Below the pieces are notes generated by a model. That model saw only the letters and a program-made list of their open reading frames with translations. It ran no database searches and had not been told where the DNA came from. Position numbers and translations under genes: made by a program. A stretch of DNA of 64,000 nucleotides from Bacteriovoracaceae bacterium (GTDB lineage Bacteria; Bdellovibrionota; Bacteriovoracia; Bacteriovoracales; Bacteriovoracaceae): assembly GCA_016784965.1 (NCBI GenBank), contig JADHTQ010000015.1, positions 1 through 64,000 of the forward strand, given 5' to 3'. This document shows positions 24,895 to 34,068 of this stretch, one piece after another (position 1 is the first letter of the stretch; every line of letters starts with the position of its first letter).

Positions 24895-26304
24895 ATGAAA
24901 AACCTACAAAATAATGAAGAAGGGCGGGCCATAATTTTTGCCATGGTACGTCTGGCCGATCCATTATTTGTCTTGTTTGGTGGAGTAATTGTCTACTGGA
25001 TTTACTTTGGGCATTTAAACATGCCTACAGAGTATCGCACAGCACTACTCACAGGTGTCGTATATTCTCTTCTAGTGTTTCCCTCAATGGGGATGTATAA
25101 ATCAATCAGAGGGAAGAATCCAATTTATTTGGTCCAAGTGATAACTATGGCCTGGCCTTTGGTGGCAATAATGTTGATGGCCACTAGTGTGCTGCTTAAA
25201 AACTCCGCATATTATTCTCGTATTTGGTTTGGATCATGGGTACTTTTGACCTGGGTGCTTTTGCTTTTGCTTCGAGCAGTCATAAGTAGAGTATTGAGGT
25301 TTGCAAGAAAAAAGGGTTGGAATCGCAAACAGGTTGTAATCTACGGTGTAGGAGAGTTAGGAAAAAGATTGGAATTTAGAGTTAAAGAGGATAGTGAAAT
25401 TGGTTTTGATGTGGATAGTTATTATGATGATAATCCAGATTTGCATGGAGGAAGCATAAATGGCATTGTAATAAAAGGAGGTATTGATTCGCTGTGTGAA
25501 AGGGTTAATAACGGTGGCATTCAAGAAATCTGGGTGGCCTTGCCTCTAAGAAGTGCTGATAAAGTCAAGGATCTAATTTTTCGCCTTCGTCATTCAACCG
25601 TCGTTGTGCGTTACGTGTTGAATGTTTTTGGTTTTAGACTTTTTAATCACTCTCTTTCTGACATTGCAGGCATTCCTGTTTTGGATCTCAATAACTCCCC
25701 GATGGTTGGTGTTAATAAATTGGTAAAAGGGGCCGAAGATATTATACTGGGTTTTTTAATCTTGCTCTTAATATCACCACTAATGTTGTTAATTGCAATT
25801 GCAGTTAAGCTGGACTCCAAGGGACCTGCCATTTTTAAGCAACGTAGGCATGGTTTTGATGGCCAATCTATTAATGTCTATAAGTTTCGCACTATGCGCG
25901 TACACCAAGAAAGTGGCACACAGGTCACTCAGGCCAAAAAAAATGATACGCGCATTACTAGGCTTGGAGCATTTCTTAGAGCAACTAGTTTGGATGAGCT
26001 TCCTCAGTTTTTTAATGTATTACAGGGCAAGATGTCAATTGTCGGGCCAAGGCCTCACGCAATTTCTCATAATGAAGAATATAAAGAGCAGGTTGCGATG
26101 TACATGCAAAGGCATAAGGTCAAGCCTGGCATTACAGGTTGGGCCCAAATCAACGGGTGGCGGGGAGAGACTGATACGCTGTATAAAATGCAAAAAAGAA
26201 TTGAGCATGATCTTTATTACATAGAGAACTGGTCTTTGTTTTTTGATTTAAAAATTATTGTTGCAACAGTGTTTAAAGGGTTTATTGGCAAAAATGTCTA
26301 TTAA
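24895..26304 (+). CDS. Undecaprenyl-phosphate sugar-1-phosphate transferase (WbaP/WcaJ type)
   Basis: The protein of 469 residues (ATG at 24895) has four or five N-terminal membrane helices, a Rossmann-like CoA-binding-type domain (VVIYGVGELGKRLE), a further helix near 280 and the C-terminal catalytic domain. That domain has FKQRRHGFDGQ, YKFRTM, LRATSLDELPQFFNVL, GKMSIVGPRPH and VKPGITGWAQ. This enzyme starts repeat-unit synthesis by moving a hexose-1-phosphate to undecaprenyl phosphate at the inner membrane. Its presence marks the region as a lipid-linked glycan cluster. The ribosome site is weak and the first ten residues are uncertain. Confidence 0.93.
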   Translation: MKNLQNNEEGRAIIFAMVRLADPLFVLFGGVIVYWIYFGHLNMPTEYRTALLTGVVYSLLVFPSMGMYKSIRGKNPIYLVQVITMAWPLVAIMLMATSVLLKNSAYYSRIWFGSWVLLTWVLLLLLRAVISRVLRFARKKGWNRKQVVIYGVGELGKRLEFRVKEDSEIGFDVDSYYDDNPDLHGGSINGIVIKGGIDSLCERVNNGGIQEIWVALPLRSADKVKDLIFRLRHSTVVVRYVLNVFGFRLFNHSLSDIAGIPVLDLNNSPMVGVNKLVKGAEDIILGFLILLLISPLMLLIAIAVKLDSKGPAIFKQRRHGFDGQSINVYKFRTMRVHQESGTQVTQAKKNDTRITRLGAFLRATSLDELPQFFNVLQGKMSIVGPRPHAISHNEEYKEQVAMYMQRHKVKPGITGWAQINGWRGETDTLYKMQKRIEHDLYYIENWSLFFDLKIIVATVFKGFIGKNVY

Positions 26305-26334
26305 GTGAGTAAGTGAGTAAGTGAGCAAGTAAGA
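26303..26334 (+). repeat. Tandem 8-bp repeat AAGTGAGT
   Basis: Three copies of AAGTGAGT/C plus a degenerate fourth directly follow the stop codon of the sugar transferase gene. Slippage could change the spacing to the GT2 gene 20 bases on. Confidence 0.6.
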
Positions 26335-26354
26335 CATTGTTTAAAGAGGAATTA

Positions 26355-27296
26355 ATGACAAATAAAACTATCAGTATCGTAACACCATGTTTCAACGAAG
26401 AAGATAATGTCGAGACACTTTATCATAAAGTTAAAGATGAGTTTACCAAGCTAGATCAATACACCTATGAACATATCTTTATAGACAATGCATCAACAGA
26501 TAAAACAGTGCAAATCATAAAATCAATTGCCAAAAATGATCCAAATATAAAATTGATAGTAAATAGCAGAAATTTTGGCCATCTTCGCTCTCCAGTATAT
26601 GGGCTAAAGCAGGCGATGGGCGATGCTGCGATGTTGGTGGTAGCTGATTTACAAGATCCTCCAGAGCTAATCCCGGAGTTTATCAAAAAATGGGAGGAGG
26701 GCAATGAAATTGTTATTGGGGTAAAAAATAAAAGTCATGAATCCCCACTAATGTATCTTATCAGAACTGCTTACTACAATTTAATAAACAGGCTGGCAGA
26801 AATTCCACTGGCAAAAAACTACACCGGATTTGGACTTTATGATAAAAAAATTATTGATCTACTTAAAGCTAATCCAGATCCATACCCATATTTGCGAGGA
26901 CTAATTTTTGAGTTTGGATTTAATGTGGTGCGAATTAAATACACTCAGCCAGTTAGAAAAAGAGGGATAACAAAAAATAATTTTTTCACATTGTATGATA
27001 TTGCCATGCTTGGCATTTGCAGTCACTCCAAGGTGCCCCTACGAATAGCGACAATTTCTGGCTTTGTATTTTCCATGGTGTCTTTTTTGATTGGCATTTG
27101 TTATTTTATTGCCAAGTTAGTATTTTGGAGTAAGTTTTCTTTAGGGATTGCTCCAATTGTGATAGGGGTTTTCTTTTTTACGTCGATGCAACTTTTCTTT
27201 ACCGGAATTCTTGGAGAATATATTGGATTTATTTTTACTAAAACCAATAATCGTGATCAACCGATGGTGATTGAAAAAGAGAGAGTTAATTTTTGA
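26355..27296 (+). CDS. Family 2 glycosyltransferase with membrane anchor (DPM/ArnC type)
   Basis: I start at the ATG at 26355 (AGAGGA upstream), giving 313 residues. The GT2 fold shows ISIVTPCFNEEDN, FIDNASTDKT and VVADLQDPPELI (the DxD-like part), and two C-terminal membrane helices. Such enzymes make polyprenyl-phosphate sugars or glucosylate at the inner leaflet. The next gene, a large GT-C/YfhO-like protein that overlaps its stop, would use such a lipid-linked sugar on the outer face. The two therefore look like a donor and transferase pair. Confidence 0.88.
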   Translation: MTNKTISIVTPCFNEEDNVETLYHKVKDEFTKLDQYTYEHIFIDNASTDKTVQIIKSIAKNDPNIKLIVNSRNFGHLRSPVYGLKQAMGDAAMLVVADLQDPPELIPEFIKKWEEGNEIVIGVKNKSHESPLMYLIRTAYYNLINRLAEIPLAKNYTGFGLYDKKIIDLLKANPDPYPYLRGLIFEFGFNVVRIKYTQPVRKRGITKNNFFTLYDIAMLGICSHSKVPLRIATISGFVFSMVSFLIGICYFIAKLVFWSKFSLGIAPIVIGVFFFTSMQLFFTGILGEYIGFIFTKTNNRDQPMVIEKERVNF

Positions 27297-29497
27297 TATT
27301 CAAAGATGTGCCTCCCGTATTATCTAAAACAAAACACATCGTTTTAGAGCGACTTAAATCGCTTGATGAGCAATTAGCAAGAGTACCCAAGAGCTTCTTT
27401 GACAAGGACGCTTATTTTATCCTGGGATTAGTCGCAATATTTATTTTCCACTACTATCCAATTTTTAATAAGACATTTCTAATGCTTTGGGATGCTTTTG
27501 ATATCAGTTATCCATCGATGGTACTTTTAAATGATAGTTTTAAAGAAGGAATCTTCCCCTTGTGGAATCCCTTCATGCTGTCAGGTGAAGCGATGTTTGC
27601 TCGCCCCATGGTATTTATGTACAATATTTCATCATTAATTATTGGTTTACTGCCGTCTACACTCAACCTTTATCATTGCTATATGATGATCCTAGCGGTT
27701 TTTATTTTGCTTGGTGGGATAGGGATGTACTGTTTTTTAAGATCCACTAAAGTAATTAAGCCGATCTCATTTTTGGGTGCATTAATATTTCTTTTAACGA
27801 GTAACTACAGTTATATTGGGCAACCTGCAATTTTAGCTTCAATCGCCGGTGCCCCATGGCTTTTGTATTTTGCAAACAAAATTATAGAGAAACGAAAGAC
27901 TATTAGTTTTATTTTGATTGCAGAATTCTCACTTGTCTCGGCATTTATAATGCTTGAATCTTATTTTGGAGGAACGCTCTATAATGCGCTGTTAGTGTTG
28001 ATATTTATTGTCTTTAAAGTTTGGGACGAAAAGATTTATCAAAACCGTGCAGAGTTAATCAATATTGTTTTATATTTAGTTGCTTCTGTAGTGTTAGTCA
28101 TTTTGTTAACTGGCGTTTACATCTTCCCCGTTTTAGAAAATAGATCTTTTTACTATACCGATCTTTCCGACTTTAAAACTCCTGATCCACGACTGCGAGG
28201 CGTAGTTACCAATTTCAATGATTTTGTGCCACTAGTCCAAAATCTTTATGGCTTCATGGGCATTTTTTTAACAGGAAGAGATTTTAGTATAGTGTGGAAT
28301 AAAGGCTTAACTTACACTTTAACACTCTTTTTTTTCCTTGGTATGATTCTTTCAAAAAAGATAAGGCCCGTCAGATTTTGGATAATCTGTAGCGTTTTAA
28401 TTTTTATATATTCACTGGGCCATCCTGGACAAATTTACACATTCGTACACTACTTTATCCCTCTTTATAAAAATATAAGGTTTCCACTGCTTACATTTTA
28501 TATGATACAGGTGAGCCTAATTCTTGTTTTTTGTATTATCGTCGGTGCTATCATGAGAGGTGAGAAAAAATATAATTACTCACACGACTTTGATATCTTT
28601 TTGTACTCTTCAATTTTGGTCTCGATTTTGGCCTTTAGTTTAAAGAGTAATTACATAGTACATGGGGCCGTTGGTGTTTCATTGTACTTTTGTATAAGAA
28701 GCCTTAACGCTGGTAGATATTTACATTTAAGTAAGGTATTATTTTTTCTCATCATTGTTTTTGAAACCCTGTGGTTTACAGGAAGGCCCAGAAGTGCGGA
28801 CAACAATCGCGCCAAATATGCAGACGCAAGCTTTGCTGCCCGAAACAAGTCTGTGAAATCTTCTACTTTAGCTCGTAAATTAAATACTCAAAAGAGTTTT
28901 GAGTTTTCATCAAAAGATTGGTTAACCAGTAAAGAGCTATACAATCACGGATACTCCCCTGGTGATGAACCGAGGTACTGGTATGTAAAAGGACATGATT
29001 TTACTAAATTATTACTTTACACTACAACCAAGCTGATACCACAAAAAGATTTTCGTCGCGAAGATTTTTCAGATTCAAATAAGTACATTGAAGCGTTGAT
29101 GGGGCAAATTCCGAAAGTGGTTGAAGATGGTGTAGTTGTAGAATCACCTATTCCAGGTTGGGCCCAAGCTGAAAATAAATGCCAGATTCTTAATGCCTGG
29201 TTTGCACCAAATAGCATTTACGCTAAAGTCGATGCACAATCTCCATGTTTGCTTTTTGTGACGGATAAATATTATCCTGGGTGGAAGGTTTATGTTAATG
29301 GCGAAGAGACCCAACTTGTAAAAGCAAATATTATATTTAAAGGCACATACTTGGGATGGGGCATTAATACCGTTGAATTTAAATTTTCTTCTGACACTTT
29401 TTGGTATAGTGCAATGGTTTCCATTACAACCTTTTTATTTTTGATTATAGTCTTAATCGTTTTAACTGTATTTAACCGTTCACTCTTTAGAAAATGA
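27293..29497 (+). CDS. YfhO-like multi-membrane protein, probable GT-C glycosyltransferase
   Basis: The 734-residue protein begins at a TTG that overlaps the upstream TGA; GAGAGAG lies upstream. It has about twelve membrane helices and an acidic first outer loop (WDAFDISYP), followed by PLWNPFMLSG, typical of YfhO. A C-terminal soluble domain ends with DKYYPGWKVYVNGEE, also a YfhO signature. YfhO proteins are proposed to move sugar from polyprenyl phosphate onto teichoic acids or other glycans. Here it may decorate the lipid-linked glycan. Confidence 0.82.
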   Translation: MIFKDVPPVLSKTKHIVLERLKSLDEQLARVPKSFFDKDAYFILGLVAIFIFHYYPIFNKTFLMLWDAFDISYPSMVLLNDSFKEGIFPLWNPFMLSGEAMFARPMVFMYNISSLIIGLLPSTLNLYHCYMMILAVFILLGGIGMYCFLRSTKVIKPISFLGALIFLLTSNYSYIGQPAILASIAGAPWLLYFANKIIEKRKTISFILIAEFSLVSAFIMLESYFGGTLYNALLVLIFIVFKVWDEKIYQNRAELINIVLYLVASVVLVILLTGVYIFPVLENRSFYYTDLSDFKTPDPRLRGVVTNFNDFVPLVQNLYGFMGIFLTGRDFSIVWNKGLTYTLTLFFFLGMILSKKIRPVRFWIICSVLIFIYSLGHPGQIYTFVHYFIPLYKNIRFPLLTFYMIQVSLILVFCIIVGAIMRGEKKYNYSHDFDIFLYSSILVSILAFSLKSNYIVHGAVGVSLYFCIRSLNAGRYLHLSKVLFFLIIVFETLWFTGRPRSADNNRAKYADASFAARNKSVKSSTLARKLNTQKSFEFSSKDWLTSKELYNHGYSPGDEPRYWYVKGHDFTKLLLYTTTKLIPQKDFRREDFSDSNKYIEALMGQIPKVVEDGVVVESPIPGWAQAENKCQILNAWFAPNSIYAKVDAQSPCLLFVTDKYYPGWKVYVNGEETQLVKANIIFKGTYLGWGINTVEFKFSSDTFWYSAMVSITTFLFLIIVLIVLTVFNRSLFRK

Positions 29498-29926
29498 ATC
29501 CTTTAGTTCTTTGATATAGGGCCTAGCACTATTTAGAATGGTTCTAAAACGCTCAATTCGTTCAGCTTGCTTTTTTGGTGGGGCATTGATGATTTTATCA
29601 ATTTTACCTGAAAGTTTTGTAGGTAATTGTGCCTTGAGTGATTTGAATTTCCGCTCAATTACAGCACACGAAAATATTACAGCGAGAACAATAATGAACC
29701 ACTTGATAAAAGTTAGCTTCAGTAGTTTTTTTTCGGCCTTAACGAATTTTTCAATTGAGGCAGTTTCATCCACTTCAAACTCTTGAAGTTGCAAGGTCAT
29801 TTCCTGCTTTAACTTATTAAGTTTTTCAGTTACTTCTTCAATATTATGACCGGCGGCAAGCAGCGGGATATTAGTGGAGTATAATAAGTATTTACCATCT
29901 TTTTCTTTGAAATTTATATTGTCCAT
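29480..29926 (-). CDS. Small protein with one membrane segment, unknown function
   Basis: This 148-residue protein has a soluble N-terminal half containing a short coiled coil (EEVTEKLNKLKQEM), a membrane helix (FIKWFIIVLAVIFSCAVI) near residue 85, and a basic helical tail. AGAGG precedes the ATG at 29926. It follows rfbH by 23 bases and overlaps the 3' end of the YfhO-like gene by 18 bases. I recognise no family. It may be a regulator or scaffold of the pathway. Confidence 0.65.
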   Translation of the reverse strand: MDNINFKEKDGKYLLYSTNIPLLAAGHNIEEVTEKLNKLKQEMTLQLQEFEVDETASIEKFVKAEKKLLKLTFIKWFIIVLAVIFSCAVIERKFKSLKAQLPTKLSGKIDKIINAPPKKQAERIERFRTILNSARPYIKELKDSFSKE

Positions 29927-29949
29927 TTTTTGACCTCTTTGACCTTTTG

Positions 29950-31260
29950 TTAGTATTGGGCCATAAATTTGTTCGTAACATCAGCAATATACGATAGCAT
30001 ATCACTGGTGAGGCCTGGGTAGGTACCAAGAAAGAAAGTATTATTCATGATAAAATCCGTAGTTTCGAGTTCACCCACGACGCGATATTCAATATCGGTA
30101 AATGCAGGCTGTCTAAGCATGTTACCGGCAAAAACATTGCGCGTGTCGATTTTAAATTGATTTAGATATTTAACAAAGTCATTTCTGGTAAATGGAGCAT
30201 CAGGTTTTACCGAAAGAATGTAGCTAAACCATGAGGGGTCACTTTCGTCGGTTGCCTGGGGAAGAATTAAAAATTTTTCATATTTTGCAAAAATCTCCTG
30301 GTACGTATTAAAATTCTCTCTGCGACGCTCACCGAAGTGCTCTAGTTTATCCATTTGCGCCACACCGATCGCTGCTTGCATGTCGGTCATTTTGAGATTG
30401 TAGCCAATTTCAGAATAGACATATTTGTGGTCGTAGCCCTCGGGCAATGTGCCAAATTGTTGGGTGAAGCGTTTGCCACAGGTGTCATTTTCTCCGCCCT
30501 GGCAATAGCAATCTCGGCCCCAGTCTCTAAAAGATGTTATAATCTTTGCGAGTTCGTTGTCGTTGGTCACCACAGCTCCGCCTTCTCCAGTAGTAATGTG
30601 ATGAGCGGGATAGAAGGAGAGGGTGGCAATATCGCCGAAAGTGGCGGTGTATTTGCCTTTATAGGTACTGCCTAGTGCGTCGCAGTTGTCCTCTACAAGC
30701 CATAGCTTGTTTGTCTGGGCAATGGCCTGGATTTTTTCTATATCGAATGGATTGCCCAGGGTGTGGGCAATGAATATTGCTTTAGTTTTGTTTGAGATTG
30801 CTTTTTTGATTTGATCAGTATCGATGTTGTAGGATGGGATTTTAACATCTACAAACACTGGGATCGCTTTGTTTTGAATGATGGGTGCAACGGTTGTTGG
30901 AAATCCGGCGGCCACAGTTATTACTTCATCGCCTGGTTTTAAGCGGCGCTCCTCTGGCAGTTTAGTTGATGTTAGGGCGGCGATTGCTAGTAGGTTGGAG
31001 GAGGAGCCGGAGTTTGTTAGAATCACGTTTCTATAACTTTTTAGGTTGAGGAACTTAGATAGTTTTTGGCGGAACTCTTTGGCAAAGCGGCCTTCGGTTA
31101 GCCAGAAGTCTAGGGATGATTCGACTAGATTGACTAGCTCTTGTTCGTCGAAGACTCTGCCGGCGTAGCGGACTGCGTCGGTTTGGGGGTTGTAGGCCTT
31201 GTTTGAGAAGGTTTCTTGGTAGTAGTCTTTGACTAGGGTTTTTATTTTTTCTCTGAGCAT
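29950..31260 (-). CDS. rfbH: CDP-4-dehydro-6-deoxyglucose 3-dehydratase (E1)
   Basis: The 436-residue sequence matches the RfbH/DdhC family end to end. It has the aminotransferase fold with His in place of the PLP lysine (FYPAHHITTGEGG, His near residue 220). The iron-sulfur cysteines are present in DNCDALGS and RDCYCQGGENDTC. It removes the C3 hydroxyl of CDP-4-keto-6-deoxyglucose using PMP and a 2Fe-2S cluster, the committed step to 3,6-dideoxyhexoses. No RfbF, RfbG or RfbI reductase gene lies in this window, so those must be elsewhere. AAGGA precedes the ATG at 31260. Confidence 0.93.
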   Translation of the reverse strand: MLREKIKTLVKDYYQETFSNKAYNPQTDAVRYAGRVFDEQELVNLVESSLDFWLTEGRFAKEFRQKLSKFLNLKSYRNVILTNSGSSSNLLAIAALTSTKLPEERRLKPGDEVITVAAGFPTTVAPIIQNKAIPVFVDVKIPSYNIDTDQIKKAISNKTKAIFIAHTLGNPFDIEKIQAIAQTNKLWLVEDNCDALGSTYKGKYTATFGDIATLSFYPAHHITTGEGGAVVTNDNELAKIITSFRDWGRDCYCQGGENDTCGKRFTQQFGTLPEGYDHKYVYSEIGYNLKMTDMQAAIGVAQMDKLEHFGERRRENFNTYQEIFAKYEKFLILPQATDESDPSWFSYILSVKPDAPFTRNDFVKYLNQFKIDTRNVFAGNMLRQPAFTDIEYRVVGELETTDFIMNNTFFLGTYPGLTSDMLSYIADVTNKFMAQY

Positions 31261-31448
31261 TTGTTGTTCCTTATAAAATTATCGTATATTTTTATCATAT
31301 TGTTTCTTAGTATTGCAAACGAATCGGCATTTTCTGTTGTGCCTGAAGGATAGTGGGATGAATTTAAATATAGAGTTTGTATTCACTTAACGTCTCAAAG
31401 AATATATGGTTAATATCCTAGAAATTGTGATTATTGATAGGATAAAGC

Positions 31449-32291
31449 ATGCTTAAGAAGCAACCAAATATATGTATTCTTTTTCACTGTGTTTCTACAC
31501 CAACGCAGCAAAGGCCTGTGACTCATCCTGAGTTATTTGTTCCCTACGACGATATACGAGCTATTATTATAGAACTCAAAGAACTAGGATATAGATTTAC
31601 CTTGCCGTGGTTGATCCCAGATGACGACACGCCGAATTGCATCATAAGCTTTGATGATGGATATTATAATAATGTGTTATTTTTACCACTTGCAAAAGAG
31701 CTGGACCTACCATTCATACTTTTTCCAAATTCATACAACATAACCACAAATACACCTTACTTGTGGGATATAAAGGAACTTCAAAGTAGTCACCGGTGCG
31801 ATATTTATTACAAGGATTACTTAAAAGAGTACAACGAGTTTGTTCAAAAGGACTACAAAGAACTCTTGAGTGACACCCATCGTCCCTTTTCTACAGATGA
31901 GTTTAGTGAGTTTGCAAATAATCCCCATACCCACTTAGGTGTACACTCGCATTCGCATAGCCCATTTTCCAAGGGTAATTTGAGCATTTTGGATAGAGAA
32001 ATTGAGCAAAATATTGATTTTTTAAAGCAATTTCGATCGTTTAGAAAAAGGGAATTGAGTCTTCCTTGTGGAGTGTATTCAAGAAGTAGCTTACATTCTG
32101 TCAAGGATAGGTTTGATAGAATATACACGATTGAGGGAGGAAAGTTCAATTTATCTTCCAAGATTGTTCATAGGATTTCTCTGATAAATCCAGAAATTGG
32201 AGGAACTTTAAGTTATCAAATTGAAAGATCATTTGGTTTAAAGTTAAAAACAAAGAGATTGTTGTCGCTTCCTAGGCGGGTGTTGATTTAG
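31449..32291 (+). CDS. Polysaccharide deacetylase family protein (NodB homology)
   Basis: The 280-residue protein has the NodB metal motif SFDDGYYNN near residue 75 and the second motif HSHSHSPF near residue 172, and ends with a basic tail. There is no signal peptide, so it acts inside the cell, perhaps removing an acetyl or other acyl group from a sugar intermediate or lipid-linked glycan. AGGATA lies upstream of the ATG. It stands between the rfbH block and a promoter serving the isomerase gene. Confidence 0.8.
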   Translation: MLKKQPNICILFHCVSTPTQQRPVTHPELFVPYDDIRAIIIELKELGYRFTLPWLIPDDDTPNCIISFDDGYYNNVLFLPLAKELDLPFILFPNSYNITTNTPYLWDIKELQSSHRCDIYYKDYLKEYNEFVQKDYKELLSDTHRPFSTDEFSEFANNPHTHLGVHSHSHSPFSKGNLSILDREIEQNIDFLKQFRSFRKRELSLPCGVYSRSSLHSVKDRFDRIYTIEGGKFNLSSKIVHRISLINPEIGGTLSYQIERSFGLKLKTKRLLSLPRRVLI

Positions 32292-32317
32292 GTTTGAGAG
32301 TGAAATTGCTTTCAAAT

Positions 32318-32346
32318 TTGACATCCAACCTTTGGGCATTTATACC
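32318..32346 (+). promoter_or_regulatory. Sigma-70-type promoter before the SIS isomerase gene
   Basis: TTGACA at 32318-32323, a 17-base spacer, and TATACC at 32341-32346. The start codon of the SIS-domain gene is about 50 bases further on. Confidence 0.6.
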
Positions 32347-32396
32347 ATTACAGTAGCTTTGTCATTACAGAAGAAACCACTTATTAGGGAGATCTA

Positions 32397-32975
32397 ATGG
32401 CCTTTGTTCATAATTATTCAGAAGATTTTATAAAAACTATTTCAGAAGCAACGACATATTATTCAGGTAGCATATTAGATATCGAACAGTGGTGCGAAAT
32501 AGTTTTGGAACGTTTAGTCAGTGCTTGCAACGATCAAAAGAGAGCATTTTTTATTGGCAATGGGGCATCATGTTCTATGGCATCCCATTTTGCAGTGGAT
32601 TTTACTAAAAACGGGGGACTTAGTTCTTATTCTTTGAACGATGGGGCCTTACTTACCTGTTTTGCAAATGACTACTCTTTTGAAACAGCTTATGAGGAGA
32701 TGTTGAAAAAATGGATGCAAAAAGGTGATGTTTTAATTGCAATAAGTAGTTCTGGAAATTCTGCAAATATTGTTAATGCAGCAAAGTTTGCCAAGCAACA
32801 GTTTGAGGCATCATCTGTTATTTCGTTTTCTGGCATGTCGAAAAATAATAAATTACTTCATATTGGTGAATTAGGATTATACATTGATGATAATCGATAT
32901 GGGATTGTTGAAAGTGCTCATTCGTTTTTTTTACATATGATTTTGGATTATTTAGAACAAAGTAATAGGGGTTAA
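32397..32975 (+). CDS. SIS-domain sugar-phosphate isomerase (GmhA-like)
   Basis: The 192-residue protein has the sugar isomerase fold of phosphoheptose isomerase: FIGNGASCSMASHFAVDF near residue 57, ISSSGNSANIVNA near 120 and ESAHSFFLHMILDYLE near the end, where the Glu and His of the GmhA site fall. GmhA converts sedoheptulose-7-phosphate to D-glycero-manno-heptose-7-phosphate. Here it could feed the kinase/nucleotidylyltransferase at 53661 or serve the adjoining ulosonic-acid-like genes. It is followed after two bases by an oxidoreductase gene. Confidence 0.8.
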   Translation: MAFVHNYSEDFIKTISEATTYYSGSILDIEQWCEIVLERLVSACNDQKRAFFIGNGASCSMASHFAVDFTKNGGLSSYSLNDGALLTCFANDYSFETAYEEMLKKWMQKGDVLIAISSSGNSANIVNAAKFAKQQFEASSVISFSGMSKNNKLLHIGELGLYIDDNRYGIVESAHSFFLHMILDYLEQSNRG

Positions 32976-32977
32976 AA

Positions 32978-34009
32978 ATGTTACGAGTTGGCATTGCAGG
33001 CTATGGAGTTGTAGGAAAAAGACGTCGGCAGTATATTGATAAACACCCCAACTTAAAGACCGTGGCCATTTGTGATAGATATTTTATAAAAAATGATCAT
33101 TTTGAAAATAATCCCAAAGATGATGTTTCTGTTCATGTCGATTATAAATCTTTACTGGAAAAGAACGATTTAGATATACTTTTTGTTTGTTTAACCAATG
33201 ACATAGCACCTGAAGTAACTATTGCGGGGCTTAATAAGGGGGTGCACGTTTTTTGTGAAAAGCCTCCTGGGCGCAATATTCAAGATATTGTGAATGTTAT
33301 TGAAACACAAAAACAATACCCCAATTTAAAACTAAAGTACGGTTTTAATCACAGATATCACGAATCCGTGCAAGAAACCAAAAGGATCATTGATACAAAA
33401 GAACTTGGAGAGGTTATAAATCTAAGAGGAGTCTATGGAAAATCGATGATTATTTCCTATGAATCAACTTGGCGTTCTGATAGGAAAATAGCTGGTGGCG
33501 GGATACTTTTAGATCAAGGGATTCACATGGTTGATCTAATCCGTTATTTTGGCGGTGAGTTTGATGAGATTAAAAGCTTTGTATCTAATGATTTTTGGAA
33601 ATATGATGTTGAAGATAATGCGTATGCTATTATGCGTTCATCTAAAACTGGAAATATAGCAATATTGCATTCTACTGCTACCGAGTGGAGACATAGGTTT
33701 AAGTTAACAATTTCTTTTACCAAAGGTTCTTTGATACTTGAGGGGATATTGTCGGGATCAAAATCATATGGACAAGAAACGTTAAAGGTAGTGTTTAGAG
33801 GAGCTGATGATGGTGGCAATCCCAAGGAACAGCTCACAACCTATATCAAGGACCCATCCTGGGAACTTGAAGTTAATGAGTTTGCAAACTGTGTATTAAA
33901 AGATCAACCAATTGTTTATGGTACGAGTGCAGATGCATTAAGCAGTATGAAGATAGTTTATGGAATTTATTGTGCAGATGAAAAGTGGAAGAATAAATTT
34001 AATCTTTAG
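32978..34009 (+). CDS. Gfo/Idh/MocA-family sugar oxidoreductase
   Basis: The 343-residue protein begins with a Rossmann motif (VGIAGYGVVGKRR), has the family hallmark CEKPPG near residue 95 and GFNHRYHESV near 122, and a C-terminal beta-sheet domain. Such enzymes oxidise or reduce ring hydroxyls or carbonyls of sugars or sugar nucleotides with NAD(P). It is coupled to the SIS gene and probably acts on its product. Substrate is not readable. Confidence 0.87.
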   Translation: MLRVGIAGYGVVGKRRRQYIDKHPNLKTVAICDRYFIKNDHFENNPKDDVSVHVDYKSLLEKNDLDILFVCLTNDIAPEVTIAGLNKGVHVFCEKPPGRNIQDIVNVIETQKQYPNLKLKYGFNHRYHESVQETKRIIDTKELGEVINLRGVYGKSMIISYESTWRSDRKIAGGGILLDQGIHMVDLIRYFGGEFDEIKSFVSNDFWKYDVEDNAYAIMRSSKTGNIAILHSTATEWRHRFKLTISFTKGSLILEGILSGSKSYGQETLKVVFRGADDGGNPKEQLTTYIKDPSWELEVNEFANCVLKDQPIVYGTSADALSSMKIVYGIYCADEKWKNKFNL

Positions 34010-34068
34010 TTTTTTAATTATAGCAATTTGAATCGTTTGACATGGAATGAAATGACATTCTATCTATT

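Noticed and set aside
25793-26224. A 143-codon frame inside the WbaP-like gene
   Set aside because: It lies in another frame of the conserved catalytic domain and shows no protein-like features.
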